Assembly (NCBI RefSeq): GCF_040712315.1 | Contig: NC_134013.1 | Span: 84,450,001 to 84,514,000, forward strand | Direction of reading: 5' to 3' | Length of the DNA stretch: 64,000 bases | Origin: Castanea sativa | Taxonomy: Eukaryota; Streptophyta; Magnoliopsida; Fagales; Fagaceae | Shown here: in pieces, positions 47,313 to 60,825 of the stretch | Layout of the letters: every line of letters starts with the position of its first letter | Position numbering within the stretch: position 1 is the first letter of the stretch | Notes under the pieces: generated by a model | Database searches by the model: none | What the model was told of the DNA's origin: nothing | Seen by the model: the letters and a program-made list of their open reading frames with translations, nothing else | Translations under genes and position numbers: made by a program

Positions 47313-50300
47313 ATTTTCCAGTTTCATAATAGTACTCCAAGGTCTTATCATATATTGGGTAGGCTCCACACGTGGGTCCAATCATAATGCTCAGTACCCC
47401 TTTGTGAAAGGTCAAAGTATTGCTCCAAAACTACCTAAAATTAACCCTTGCCAGTGAATACAATGCTACAAGTAAATCAATGTCATTGCCATAAATATTT
47501 GATAACGACTTTGTTATGTACAATCAATGAGACTATTTAAAATAGGTAAAACTACATTTTTAGTCCTTATATTCTTGGATAGTTCTGAAAGAGTAATGCT
47601 AGGGTGGCGTTTGGATAGCGCGTTTGCGCGTCCACGTCCATGTCTAGGCTTTTTTTTTTTCTTTTTTCTTTTTTTCTAGCACGTCTGTCACTGTTCATTA
47701 GCCATGAACAGTGATTTTAGGCCAGTAATTTTTGGCATGAACATTATTTTTAACACATTTAAAAATTATTTTGCTATAGTGTTTTCAGTTTTCAACAATA
47801 AATTCTATCCAAACACACTCTAGGAACACAAATTTTGTTACAACTTGCTTACGTGGCAAATGGTAAATGATGGAGTTATGAACCCATATGGACCCACCAC
47901 TTTTAGTTCACTATTTACAACTTACCATGTAAGCAAATTGTGACAAAGTGGCGGTACTAGCATTTTCCAGTTTCATAATAGTACTCCTAGGTCTTATCAT
48001 ATATTGGGTGGGCTCCACACGTGGGTCCAACGATAGTGCTCAGTACCCCTTTGTGAAAGGTCAAAGTATTGCTCCAAAACTACCTAAAATTAACCCTTGC
48101 TAGTGGCTACAATGCTACAATTGAATCAATGTCATTGCCATAAATGTTTGATAACGACTTTGTTATGCAAAATCAATGAGACTATTTAAAATAGGTAAAA
48201 CTACACTTTTAGTCCTTACATTCTTGGATAGTTCTGAAAGAGTAATGCTAGGGTGGCGTTTGGATAGCGCGTTTGCGCGTCCACGTCCATGTCTGGGCTT
48301 TTTTTTTTCTTTTTTCTTTTTTTTTTTCTAGCACGTCTGTCACTGTTCATTAGCCATGAACAGTGATTTTAGGCCAGTAATTTTTGGCATGAACATTATT
48401 TTTAACACATTTAAAAATTATTTTGCTATAGTGTTTTCAGTTTTCAACAATAAGTTCTATCCAAACACACTCTAGGAACACAAATTTTGTTACAACTTGC
48501 TTACGTGGCAAATCGTAAATGATGGAGTTATGAACCCATATGGACCCACCACTTTTAGTTCACTATTTACAACTTACCATGTAAGCAAATTGTGACAAAG
48601 TGGCGGTACTAGCATTTTCCAGTTTCATAATAGTACTCCAAGGTCTTATCATATATTAGGTGGGCTCCACACGTGGGTCCAACCATAGTGCTCAGTACCC
48701 CTTTGTGAAAGGTCAAAGTATTGCTCCAAAACTACCTAAAATTAACCCTTGCCAGTGAACACAATGCTACAAGTAAATCAATGTCATTGCCATAAATGTT
48801 TGATAACGACTTTGTTATGTAGAATCAATGAGATTATTTAAAATAGGTAAAACTACATTTTTAGTCCTTACATTCTTGGATAGTTCTAAAAGAGTAATGC
48901 TAGGGTGGCGTTTGGATAGCGCGTTTGCGCGTCCACGTCCTCGTCTGGGCTTTTTTTTTTTTTTTTTTTTTCAAGCGCGTCTGTCACTGTTCATTAGCCA
49001 TGAACAGTGATTTTAGGCCAATAATTTTTGGCCTGAACATTATTTTTAACACATTTAAAAATTACTTTGTTATAGTGTTTTCAGTTTTCAGTTTTCAGCA
49101 ATAAGTTCTATCCAAGCACACTCTAGGAACACAAATTTTCTTACAACTTGCTTACGTGGCAAATCCTAAGTGATGGAGTTATGAACCCATATGGACCCAC
49201 CACTTTTAGTTCACTATTTACAACTTACCACGTAAGCAAGTTGTGACAAAGTGGCGGTCCTAGAATTTTCCAGTTTCATAATAGTACTCCTAGGTCTTAT
49301 CATATATTGGGTGGGCTCCACACGTGGGTCCAACCATAGTGCTCAGTACCCCTTTGTGAAAGGTCAAAGTATTGCTCCAAAACTACCTAAAATTAACCCT
49401 TGCCAGTGAATACAATGCTACAAGTAAATCAATGTCATTGCCATAAATGTTGGATAACGACTTTGTTATGTAGAATCAATGAGACTATTTAAAATAGGTA
49501 AGACTACACTTTTCGTCCTTACATTCTTGGATAGTTCTGAAAGAGTAATGCTAGGGTGGCGTTTGGATAGCGCGTTTGCGCGTCGACGTCCACGTCTAGG
49601 TTTTTTTTTTTTTTTTTTTTTCAAGCGCGTCTGTCACTGTTCATTAGCCATGAACAGTGATTTTAGGCCAGTAATTTTTGGCATGAACATTATTTTTAAC
49701 ACATTTAAAATTTATTTTGGTATAATGTTTTCAATTTTCAGCAATAAGTTCTATCCAAACACACTCTAGGAACACAAATTTTGTTACAACTTGCTTACGT
49801 GGCAAATCGTAAGTGATAAAGTTATGAACCCATATGGACTCACCACTTTTAGTTCACTATTTACAACTTACCTCGTAAGCAAGTTGTAACAAAGTGGCGG
49901 TCCTAGCATTTTCCAGTTTCATAATAGTACTCCAAGGTCTTATCATATATTGGGTAGGCTCCACACATGGGTCCAACCATAATGCTCAGTACCCTTTTGT
50001 GAAAGGTCAAAGTATTGCTCCAAAACTACCTAAAATTAACCATTGCCAGTGAATACAATGCTACAAGTAAATCAATGTCATTGCCATAAATGTTTGATAA
50101 CGACTTTGTTATGTAGAATCAATGAGACTATTTAAAATACGTAAAACTACATTTTTAGTTCTTACATTCTTGGATAGTTCTGAAAGAGTAATGCTAGGGT
50201 GGCGTTTGGATAGCGCGTTTGCGCGTCCACGTCCACGTCTGGGCTTTTTTTTTTCTTTTTTTTTTTTTCAAGCACGTCTGTCACTGTTCATTAGCCATGA

Positions 50301-51470
50301 ACAGCGATTTTAGGCCAGTAATTTTTGGCATGAACATTATTTTTAAAACATTTAAAAATTATTTTGCTATAGTGTTTTCAGTTTTCAGCAATAAGTTCTG
50401 TCCAAACACACTCTAGGAACACAAATTTTGTTACAACTTGCTTACGTGGCAAATTGTAAGTGATGGAGTTATGAACCCATATGGACCCACCACTTTTAGT
50501 TCACTATTTACAACTTACCGCGTAAGCAAGTTGTGACAAAGTGGCGGTCCTAGCATTTTCCAGTTTCATAATTGTACTCAAAGGTCTTATCATATATTGG
50601 GTAGGCTCCACACGTGGGTCCAACCATAATGCTCAGTACCCTTTTGTGAAAGGTCAAAGTATTGCTCCAAAACTACCTAAAATTAACCCTTGCAAGTGAC
50701 TACAATGCTACAAGTAAATCAATGTCATTGCCATAAATGTTTGATAACGACTTTATTATGTAGAATCAATGAGACTATTTAAAATAGGTAAAACTACACT
50801 TTTAGTCCTTACATTCTTGGATAGTTCTGAAAGAGTAATGCTAGGGTGGTGTTTGGATAGCGCGTTTGCGCGTCCATGTCCATGTCTGGGCCTTTTTTTT
50901 TTCTTTTTCCTTTTTTTCAAACGCGTCTGTCACTGTTCATTAGCCATGAACAGTGATTTTCGGCCAGTAATTTTTGGCGTGAACATTATTTTTAATACAT
51001 TTAAAAAGTATTTTGCTATAGTGTTTTCAGTTTTCAGTTTTCAGCAATAAGTTCTATCCAAACACACTCTTGGAACACAGATTTTGTTACAACTTGCTGA
51101 CGTGGCAAATCGTAAGTGATGGAGTTATGAACCCATATGGACCCACCACTTTTGGTTCACTATTTACAACTTACCACGTAAGGAAGTTGTGACAAAGTGG
51201 CGGTCCTAGCATTTTTCAGTTTCATAATAGTACTCCAAGGTCTTATTATATATTGGGTGGGCTCCACACGTGGGTCCAACTATAGTGCTCAGTACCCCTT
51301 TGTGAAAGGTCAAAGTATTGCTCCAAAACTACCTAAAATTAACCATTGCCAGTGAATACAATGCTACAAGTAAATCAATGTCATTGCCATAAATGTTTGA
51401 TAACGACTTTGTTATGTAGAATGAATGAGACTATTTAAAATAGGTGAAACTACATTTTTAGTCCTTACAT

Positions 51471-52607
51471 TTTGAGAAATTGTATTCCTCTACATTTAAA
51501 AGGTTAAATGAAATGCCAAAAAAATGAGATTCAACACTTAAAAGTTTAAATGAAAATTGTAGTTCTCTCACTTTTAGTCCTTACATTTAAGTGTAGTATA
51601 TGCTAAAAAGTGATTAAATACACTTTTAGTCCTTATATTTTGTTGCAATCTGCTATTCACAATCAAATGACACGGAGTTATGACTGAGCGGGAGGCTCAT
51701 GTGTGATAAAAGCACCATTTTTCTACCAAATAGAGAAACAAAATTTTCAGCTATAGTAAGGCAAGACGCTCAAATGTAATTTAGGTGAATATCTCAAGTT
51801 TGTTGAGGAGGAAGAGACTGTGGTGACCAATAATTGACTTTGTGGGATGAAGTTTACGGTTATGTCCTGAAAAGAGGATGTGCTAAAATCACACTTTTTT
51901 ACATGAAGGAAAATTATTACCCACGTCTATGGCAAAACCAATTTTTGTTAAATTACCAATTCTTCAATTGTTTAAATTATTAAGAAATTATAAATTTTAG
52001 TCACTTAACCATAATTTTAAGACTCTCTCTAAACTCAAACACTTTTTTAATTAGTGGGGCCTAACACGTGGGATTTTTAACATTTTAAATGGAAGTTAGA
52101 GTAAAGACAAAAATAAATTACCGATTCTCTCAAAAGTTTAAGTTATTGAGAAATTGTGAATTTAATCACTTAAACATAATTCTAACTGTTCTCATCTGTA
52201 AAACGTTTTGGAGAGGCATTGAAGTTTCACAAAAGGGACAGGCCAGATTGGCACTAATCACTCTTTATTTTTTACTAAGAGAATCAATCACTTAATACAT
52301 GCTTAACAACTATATGCTAGAATAAGGAGAAGTTATCTTACTTCCATTGAAACAATACAAACTATGAGTTATTTAAAAGGATAAATCTCCTAAAACATTT
52401 GTTTTTTCCAAAAGGAAAAATCTCTTGAACAAATTTCCAAAGGAAAAATCACCTAAACAAATCTTCAAAAAACAAATCTCCATGAACACATCTTCATAAA
52501 AGGAAAAATTTCCTGACTAAATCTTCAATGGACAAATCTCCATGAACACATTTTCATAAAAGGAAAAATCTCTTGAACAAATCTTCAGAAGGAAAAATCT
52601 CCTCAAC
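51471..52607. other. Spacer between the tandem array and block X2
   Basis: No gene. About 51650-51740 has a near copy at about 53940-54025 (CTATTCACAATCAAATGACA). AGAAATT..GAATTTAATCACTTAA-type sequence occurs at about 51960 and 52130, with relatives near 18895 and 44385, and looks like a dispersed repeat. Confidence 0.5.
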
Positions 52608-52612
52608 TATTA
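52380..52612. repeat. Degenerate short tandem repeat (~30-40 bp units)
   Basis: Irregular repeats of AAAAGGAAAAATCTCCTGAA and ACAAATCTTCA units run up to the start of block X2. There is no coding frame. Confidence 0.7.
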
Positions 52613-53156
52613 TTATTATTATCTTTTACAATTTATGTTTGAATTGGTATACGTATATGCAACTTATTTGTTTGACACCTTCATTTATCCAACTCTGACT
52701 TTTCAGTTCGTTTTGATATAATCCTATTTAACCAGTCATTTTCAGAAGAAAAACCTACAAACTAATGCCTTGTGTTACTGAATGTCTGAATGAAGCTTCA
52801 TATTATTAATCAATATCACTCTAATACTGATTTGGATAGACATGCATGGGCCGTGCTCTATATGAATGCAAGTAGCTAGGTATACATCAGCTATGAAGTA
52901 TAATAAGTTATAATAACTTTGAAACCTACCTGGGGCTCTGAATCTTCTCACGCGGTAATAACTTGAACAAGCTAGGAAGAATCCAATCATATTCTTGACT
53001 TTTCTCACTTTTGGATTTCTTAATTAACGGATAGGCCAACTCCACGCTAGAGCATCAATTACCATGAAAGCCAGGCTTGACCAAGGCACAGACTGAAACC
53101 AATTAATGGCTTTCCTTTAGACTAGTATCTCTAGCTAGCCAATTTAACCATCTACT

Positions 53157-55322
53157 GGCATGGACGAACCAGAATTCAAACGTGGAGGGGTTAAAGTTCT
53201 TTGTTAAAAGATTTTCAAAAAATTGAAATAGAAATATCAATACTAGAGGTTGACAAAAATATATTATTAGCGTTAATTTTTTAATTATTTGTATTTTTTA
53301 TTTTGAAAAAAAATCACAAATGACAATATATAATCAAGAGTTTTGTATATTTTGATTTACAACTATGCTTTTTGTTGACTTTAATTCCATGTCAAATTTG
53401 ATTGTAATTATGTTTAATCATTTTCCTGTATTTTTGTGATATTTAATGCAAGGGTTGTGTAAGAGAGTTTGGTGAAGATTCTATGAAAATGAGAATTTTG
53501 TGACTAGCTCGTGAGTGCCAACCCGCAAAACAGCCCATGCGAGAAGTATATGTTGAAATTTGAAGAGTCTTTGACAGGTTGGATTTCACGAATCATTCGC
53601 GACTCAGGCCAAGACACGAGTACAATATTCAAACATTGTAGCATACCATTCATGAAAATCAAAATCACATAGTTCAATATTCAAATATTGTAATTTCATT
53701 TCTTTATTAATGGAAATGATGGGGATGTTACTTTGATCTAGAAAGAACAAAATAGCAATTAGAGGAAGGTTAATCAAGAAGTAAATAGCGAGCATAGAAA
53801 AGCAAGTCAACGGAATTGTACCCTACCATGAGCAATAAGGCTTACAAGTCTTAACCCAATGTAGTAGTAAGTCAATAACAAAGAAAAAGTCTTTTGCTAG
53901 GAAACTTGGGAGGCTAGCTAGCCATAAAATATTTGATTGCAATTTGCTATTCACAATCAAATGACACAGAGTTATGATTGAGCAGGAGGCTCACGTGATG
54001 AAAGCACCAATTTTCTACCAAATATCAAAAGCAATTTATCAAGGACGGAACTAGGATTCAAACTTAGGGTGATTGAAGTTCTTTGTTCAAAGATTTTAAA
54101 AAATTGAAATGTCAATACTAGAGGTTGACAACAATGCATTATTAGCCTTACTTTTTTAATTATTTGTATTTTTTATTTTGAAAAAAAAATCACAAATGAC
54201 AATTTATAATCAAAAGTTTCGTAAGTCAATTGGCACGTCCTAATATTTTCAAGGTCTGACCAAAATTAGTCCGATTCTTTATTCTATTGACATTATAAAT
54301 TTAAAAAAAAAAATTATGTACTCTTTTCACATAATTCTATAACTAATAACTTCATAATGCTATATATATAGTTAAAAGATTCTTTAAAAAAAATACAAAA
54401 AATATAGTTAAAAGTTCAAATCTATGTCAAGCATTATATTAATAAAACAACTAAAATAATGGTTAATAATATCATGCATTAATATTCAGTGTAAAAAAGG
54501 GCAACACAATTATTGGTGTGAAAACTTTTCCTTTCAAAATTGCAAGTTTGAAAAAATAGTAAAAAATAAAATAAAAAGAGATCTATTAAACAATCACATG
54601 ATAATGGACAGTAACTTTGAGTCTTTAACTAAGTAAATAATAAATATTTTCCCGTCATTACATTAATTTAGTTAAGTCACAAAATTTATTACCAATAGAC
54701 TAATCTCACATATGCTTTGGTGGCAGTTTATGTAAGGAACAAAACAATAGGTTGTTGTTGTTTCACACATGTATTACAATTTATGCATGCATGCCAAGTG
54801 TGTCCCAAAGTTAATAAAACATTAAAAAAAAATTCTACCATTCAAAAAATAGATAAATTTTTTCCATTAGTTGAGTTAAAGACACCAACTGATCCAAGTT
54901 GTTGGTGACTAACTGGTGTATGCATGGAGCGATCAATAATATAAGAGTTGTCCCTGTGTCTATCAGTCTATAAGGTGGAGTCATTTGAGAGAGGGAGAAA
55001 TTAGGTAAAAGTTATTGGGTTTTTGTGATTTGTTTGGCTAAGATTTGTAATTGATTTGTTGTTATAATTTTTTCTTAGACCAAATTTTTGATTTGTCCAA
55101 AGATTTTTCTTATTATCCGAATATATGTTTTTTTTTTTTTAAAGATTTTTCTTGTCATCTATTTTTGAGATTTATGGGTCATTTTTTCAATTTTTGGGGG
55201 GAGGGGGGCTAAGTATATAAATTTAAGTAAATTTTTTGTGTAAATATATATACCATAAGATTTTTTTTCAAAGGCGGAGGGGGGCATGCCCCCCTCAATC
55301 CTAAGGCATTTCTGTCCCTGCC
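53157..55322. mobile_element. TIR element, 2.2 kb, inserted in block X2
   Basis: Left end GGCATGGACGAACCAGAATT and right end, reversed, GGCAGGGACAGAAATGCC form imperfect inverted ends. TACT lies on both sides (53153-53156, 55323-55326). Block X1 at about 23245 lacks the segment. A second copy of the left-end region (about 53157-53350) occurs at about 54034-54225, so one element may be nested in another. No transposase was recognised. Confidence 0.55.
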
Positions 55323-56457
55323 TACTGGCTTACTGCCAAAGAGTCAAGATCCCTCACCCAAAATTAGAGCATTCTCATTGCAAACGCCTCTTTTGAATGG
55401 TCAGGTAGACTTTGTCAAATTCCATTTGAACCAAAACTCCAAAATTTTGCCAAAGTTTGGCAACCAATTATAAGCTAATTTTTTACTTAAGGATAATCTA
55501 TTACTTGTGAGTCCTATATTACTTTCTTTCCCAGCTTATTTTAAACAATATAAGTTTTAATTTTTTAAAAATAAGCTAGTTTTTAGTTTTTTGTCTCACA
55601 TTATATAAACAAGTTACTGAAAATAAGCAATTTTCAAACGAAATTTTTTGGGCAATACATCTTGTCAATTAGTTGAAATTGAAAGGTTGAATCCCCTCAA
55701 CCGAAATTTTTGATACAATAAACCACGGCTCTTCTCACATGCAACATTGCGCGATGTTATTGGACAATCTATAGCGCTATTTTAGATTCTATACCATGTT
55801 TGCGCTATTTTATAAAATAGGGAAGGAATGGAATTTAGAATAAATTCGCAGAAAAGCTCAAATTCCCCTCCAGCCATACCGGTTGGGCTTTACCCAAAAA
55901 TCCTTATATGGTTGGGCTCAATACTCTTCACTTCCTAGATCATGTTCATGGCCCTTATCTTTTCTAAATCACACAATGGACTCGTGGCAACGTTGTTTCA
56001 TCACCTCACGGATTGGGCTCATGGGTCTTATATTCTCCGCATCATGATTCAACCTATGGCCTATGCTTCATTTTATGGAATGGGGTTAAACTTGCATCTT
56101 GCCATGTCATCACAAATTGGGAACATGGCCCACATTATCGCCAATCATAGTTTATGGGCTCACGGCCCACCTTTCTTACACCTCACGGATTGGGCTGGAA
56201 GCCCATATTTTTTCTCCTCAAGGGATCAAGACTCAAGGCTCACTTTATTTCTCGTCTCTTCGTGGAAGGTTTCCCCATAAAATTGGTCCATTTAGTTTTA
56301 TTTCTATATAAGACTAGGCTCTTCTCAAGTTGTATTACCTATTTTTATTTTTATTTTTTTGTCAAACATGCTCATGCTACTTGATTAACTGCGTCTGAAT
56401 TTTCTTCTCAAAAAAAAAAAATTGTCTAAATTTTTTTATTCATTTTAAATCTACATT

Positions 56458-57259
56458 TGTGAAGATAAAAGGTCCAGGGCATGTTTTTGGGCCTTAGGCC
56501 TGATCCGAGGGTATTAACTTGTCTGAGAAAGGTTTAATGGTAGTAACAATACCGAACTTAAAAGCCCACAATTAAACTGTTGTAAAAGAGGCTAATAGAA
56601 ATAGTTCGAGGAGGGGCAACTCCTCGGCAAAGTGAAGTGAAGATCAGAGGGTACACCATGGTGATAGGAACGATATTCTAGAAGGTCTTGTGGGTGATAG
56701 TGTGTTCTACAAGGGCATAGAGAGGAAGAACGAATGAGAAATATCTTAGAGAAAGCTGCTACCACCACATTAAAGACTCTGCACCAACCTCTCTAGCCAC
56801 ATTAATGAGGAAATGACATCTGAATAGTGGGAATCAACTTTACAGCTATTGTTTGAAGACTTCAAGAGGGTAGTGGATGGGACAAGTATCTGGATCAGTG
56901 ATCTAATCCATACATGGAGGATGGAGGGAAGAAGGAGGATGATATAAAAAAGAACAAAAGGCATTCAAGCAGAGGGATCGAAAAAGAAAGAGAGAAAAAC
57001 TGTACACACCACCCTCAATTGTAATCTATCTTTAGAAAAGGAAAATACAATACAAACCGTCCTCAACATACATCCGAGGATAATTTTCACTATATAAACA
57101 GTCCGTTGCATGTGAATTGAGATTGAGTCCATCATTTCTGTTATCCAACATCTATAGAACCTAGGTTTCAAGCTCACTCTCTACAAATTTCATTGTATTG
57201 GGCTTTTTGGGCCAGTTCCCTTCATACTGTTGGGTTCGGGTGCAAATTGTGACCCTACA
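56458..57259. mobile_element. Solo LTR (family E, copy 2)
   Basis: Starts TGTGAAGATAAAAGG and ends GACCCTACA, flanked by ACATT (56453-56457) and ACATC (57260-57264). Block X1 at 24320 has a single ACATC, so this inserted after the duplication. A TATAAAAAAG box lies near 56943. No internal domain is present. Confidence 0.8.
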
Positions 57260-57292
57260 ACATCAATACTTAATAATTAAATTATTGTTTAT

Positions 57293-58030
57293 ATACCAAT
57301 AATTGCACAGCCCAGTAGCACCTTTCCCCTGCCGGCCTTCCCCTCCCATTTGTGGTGGATTTGATTTGGCCTCTCCCACTCTAATAAAGTTGATATTATA
57401 TTATTTTAGTCAATTTAAGAAAATAATTTTTATTTATGAACTTATAAAAACTAGATTTATTAATCTTTTAAAGTAAGAAATTATATTTGATTTTTAATAC
57501 CAGATGGATCATATAAATTACTAATAAGTTAAAAATAATAGTTTGATATCTTGAGACTTATTTACAAATTTAGAAAAAAAAAATCTTAAATCTATATAAA
57601 TACACATTTCGTGTGTGTATAATTGTATATATCTAATTAAGTTTCATATTTGTAAATTTATTAATTAACACATTATTATGTTTGAGCATAATTCGACTAT
57701 TATCAAACTTAAGGTTTAAATTTGATTTATTTATTAAACAAATAAACATAAACAAGTTTTACTAGAGGAAGTAGATCTATTTGTAGATCGTTGAAAAATC
57801 TAAGTAAAGGGCCTCACCTTCACGAGACATGATGATTTCAGTAATTGTGTAAATTGGCATCATGTTGCCTTTTCAATCAAATGGAGGTCTCTAGCATCTT
57901 TGTTTACCGGCTATGTTAGATGCATCTTGGACATTTAAGTATGATTTGTGTAACCTATAAATGATTTTCTATTCATTGAATAGATACATTGGCACTGTAA
58001 CTCTCATACAAGGTTTGGTTGGTGTAATAT
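57293..58030. other. 738-bp segment present only in block X2
   Basis: X1 runs straight from ATTATTGTTTAT to TTGAATGGCAC (about 24345-24357); X2 has this AT-rich segment between them. No clear terminal repeats or coding frame, so insertion in X2 and deletion from X1 are both possible. Confidence 0.6.
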
Positions 58031-58883
58031 TTGAATGGCACAAGAAAGATTTGATTGAACCGTGAACAGGAAATTAACCGATGAACCATCGAATTTGGCA
58101 GCAATGACAAGCACCAAAGTATAGAGGATCATTACCCAAACTCATTGTAAGCTCATTAATTTCTTTAATTTCCCTTCTTAATGTTGTTTCTATGTTCATT
58201 CAATCTCTTCCATCTTGTTGAAGTATGCAGCAGAAGGGTTAGCTAATAGCCTAATATATTTTTGCTAGACAACTAGAGTACAATAGTCATCACTTTTTGT
58301 TTGTAAAGATCTCATCATGTTGTCAAGACTTGACTGTATTCGGAACAGCAATAAACTTTAGTTGAAAAAGGGAAAAAAAAATTTCTTATTTCAAACAGGC
58401 ATGAAATTTCGTTGACTTGGGTCCAATTTGCCAATCAACTAGTACGAACAACAAAAACTTTATAGGATAATTTTGCAATCCACTACAACTTTTTGATTAA
58501 AACAACTTGTAGGGGAAAAGAGCTAGTACTAAGAGGATGTTCACTTAGAGTGTGATTGGCATTAGCTTCAAATTTTATCTTTTATGTACAGCTTTTTAAT
58601 ATATCATTTTTTCTCACCTTTCTCACTTTTTTCTATTTTTTTCAAGGTATAGGTATACATTAGCATACTTTCAGTTAAAAGTTTTCAACAAAAAGCTAAG
58701 GTCCTGTTTGGTTATCATTGGGGGTGAATTCATTTTCTCTTTTCATTTTCTAAACTCGTTTTTTGTTTCTCAAATCTTGTATTCATTTTCTTCACTTAGC
58801 TCATTTCATGTTTGGCATTATTTTTTAGTCTAGTTTTTGCTTCTTTTTTTTCACTTTATATTTTTCAATTGAAAATTCAACAC

Positions 58884-58887
<4 letters not shown>

Positions 58888-58966
<79 letters not shown>
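58888..58966. repeat. (GA)n microsatellite
   Basis: About 39 GA repeats; the X1 counterpart is shorter and compound with GT. Confidence 0.95.
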
Positions 58967-58968
<2 letters not shown>

Positions 58969-59517
58969 TTTTGATGGGACAAATCAATGTTAGAGGGACC
59001 CACATATTTGGTTTTTTACGAAAATGCTACTGTATTCATTTTCAAGAAAATGAAAACACCAAAAAGTTGTATTCAGTTTTTTTATTCAAATTTTTTTTTT
59101 TTTTTACTAAAAATAAAAACTGAATACAAATACAGGGTCAAACAAGTTTTTTAGTGGTGGAACTCACAAAAAACTAAAAATGAATACATAATACACCCTT
59201 TTTTTGCTCAAACCAAACAGACTCTGAATAAGTTGTTCCCAAACAAACCCTTAGTGCAACCACATTGTATAAGATATAATTTAGATATGACTTTATATAA
59301 TATTAACTTTATTGTGAATGTTTTGATAACACTAACTAAATAACTTATTATTCTTTTGTTTCAAAATTCTTATATTGTATTCCAAATGTCTTCAACATTT
59401 ACAAGGAAGGAAATTTTGTGTTTCAATAGAATTTAGTCACAACTTATGTAAATTTATGTTACTTTTAGTAATAGTAACTCATTGAGGGTGTGAATTTAAA
59501 AAATTTAAGAAGGTCAT

Positions 59518-60269
59518 TGTGTGGGGCAAAAGGATCCTGGTGGGAACGTGGGCCTTTTGGGCCTTGTTAAGGAAGGCCGACCTGACCCTGGGGTTAGAGA
59601 TTGTTGGTGCTATGGGTCGGCCTATACGCCGAGAATCCGAGGATCCAGCCAAGGATGGTTTTCCCCTCGGACTGATATCAAAGAACCTGAGACTTCATGG
59701 TAAAGGTTAGGGAATGACACGGTCAAGACCAATGCTTAAAGGGAGAGAACCCTTGAATGTCCTAGAAGCGCCGATGTTGGAAGAATATCAAAGGTAAAGG
59801 CTGCTACCTCCACATTAAAGACCCTGCACCTACCACCCTGGCCGCATTAATGAGGAAGTGACACTTAAACAGTGGAAGGGAAACTTCTAGTTACTGTTCA
59901 AAGGCACTAAGAAAAGAAATATCTAGGCTAAGGGAGGAATTGGGGGCAACACGTGGATAAAGTATTAAAAAGAGGAGTATTTAAGGAGGGACCTGGGACA
60001 GAAACACGACGGAACTTTTTGTAACCTAAAAAGAAAAAGGACAAAGAGAGAGATATAATATAAGAACAGCTCTCGGCTTACGTCCGAGGAGGCCTATTTA
60101 CATTACTCCTTTTTGTTTCCAAGTACTTGCAATCTTTAGTTTGTCATTTCATCCTCATACACTTCTAACCTGGGTTTCAAGCCCACACTCTACAAATTCA
60201 TATTGTTTAAGGCTCATTGGGCCTGAGCCCATAACTATTCTTGGGTCCAGGTGCAATTGTGCACTTACA
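59518..60269. mobile_element. Solo LTR (family E, copy 3)
   Basis: Starts TGTGTGGGGC and ends GCACTTACA, with a perfect target duplication GTCAT (59513-59517, 60270-60274). The X1 empty site is GTTCATAAC at 25803. Shares GGCCGCATTAATGAGGAAGT-type sequence with the copies at 5431 and 56458. Confidence 0.88.
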
Positions 60270-60632
60270 GTCATAACTTTAGTTAAAATTTTCTATATAT
60301 AGGGTTTTTTTTTTTGAGAAACCATATAGGGTTTAATTTTGATTTACCTTAAATTATTGAGAATTATGCAATTTATCTAAGTCTTTAATAAGGTTAAACA
60401 CTTGGTGCAATGAAAATTTAAACGCTTGACATAGGGAAAAGATAATCATTTAGCACAACCATAGTTTATAAGAGCATTTTGGTGCGATGTACGAATTAAT
60501 AAAATTCATATGTAAAGTAAAGAAAATATTCTTCTTAAAAAAAATAAATAAATAAAAGGCAAAGAAAGGATTGCAAATATTAGTGGAATTTTAAAATAAA
60601 TAAAAAGTTACCCGTAAGTTATTTGACAAAAG

Positions 60633-60636
<4 letters not shown>

Positions 60637-60668
<32 letters not shown>
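60637..60668. repeat. (TA)n microsatellite
   Basis: About 16 TA units; the X1 counterpart near 26160 has almost none. Confidence 0.9.
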
Positions 60669-60672
<4 letters not shown>

Positions 60673-60825
60673 GTAGCATTGATTTTTTTTTAAATCAATC
60701 TAAAAATTATGGTAGTTGAATAAAATAATTTAATTTCTTTTAAAATTTTAATGCTCAAATATTCCTTAAGGTTTGAAGAAATGACATTCCACCTCAAACC
60801 TTAAGGGAAATTATACTCCCTTTAT

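Larger units (their letters stand above)
38138..51470. repeat. Eight-unit tandem array of ~650-bp repeats, first unit split by a CACTA
   Basis: Units begin with TTCTTGGATAGTTCTGAAAG at about 38138, 46919, 47572, 48221, 48873, 49524, 50167 and 50814; the last ends near 51470. Unit lengths are 643-657 bp, and unit 1 is about 648 bp once the CACTA insert (38664-46793) is removed. Each unit carries TTTGGATAGCGCGTTTGCGC, a T-rich run, the palindrome CACTGTTCATTAGCCATGAA plus CAGTG, a CTATCCAAACACACTCTAGG end and a second inverted-repeat pair around ACAACTTGCTTACGTGG. The short open frames inside (for example 48828-49010) recur with the repeat and are not genes. Confidence 0.92.

Noticed and set aside
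46919..51470. Recurring short open frames beginning MRLFKIGKTT or similar, repeated every ~650 bp
   Set aside because: They are translations of the tandem repeat running through a poly-T tract and hairpins. They vary in length with the T tract and have no domain.
38138..51470. Regular repeats considered as a CRISPR or centromeric satellite
   Set aside because: Units are 650 bp and abut without spacers, the window is plant nuclear DNA, and eight units carrying recognisable MITE ends do not make a centromere array.
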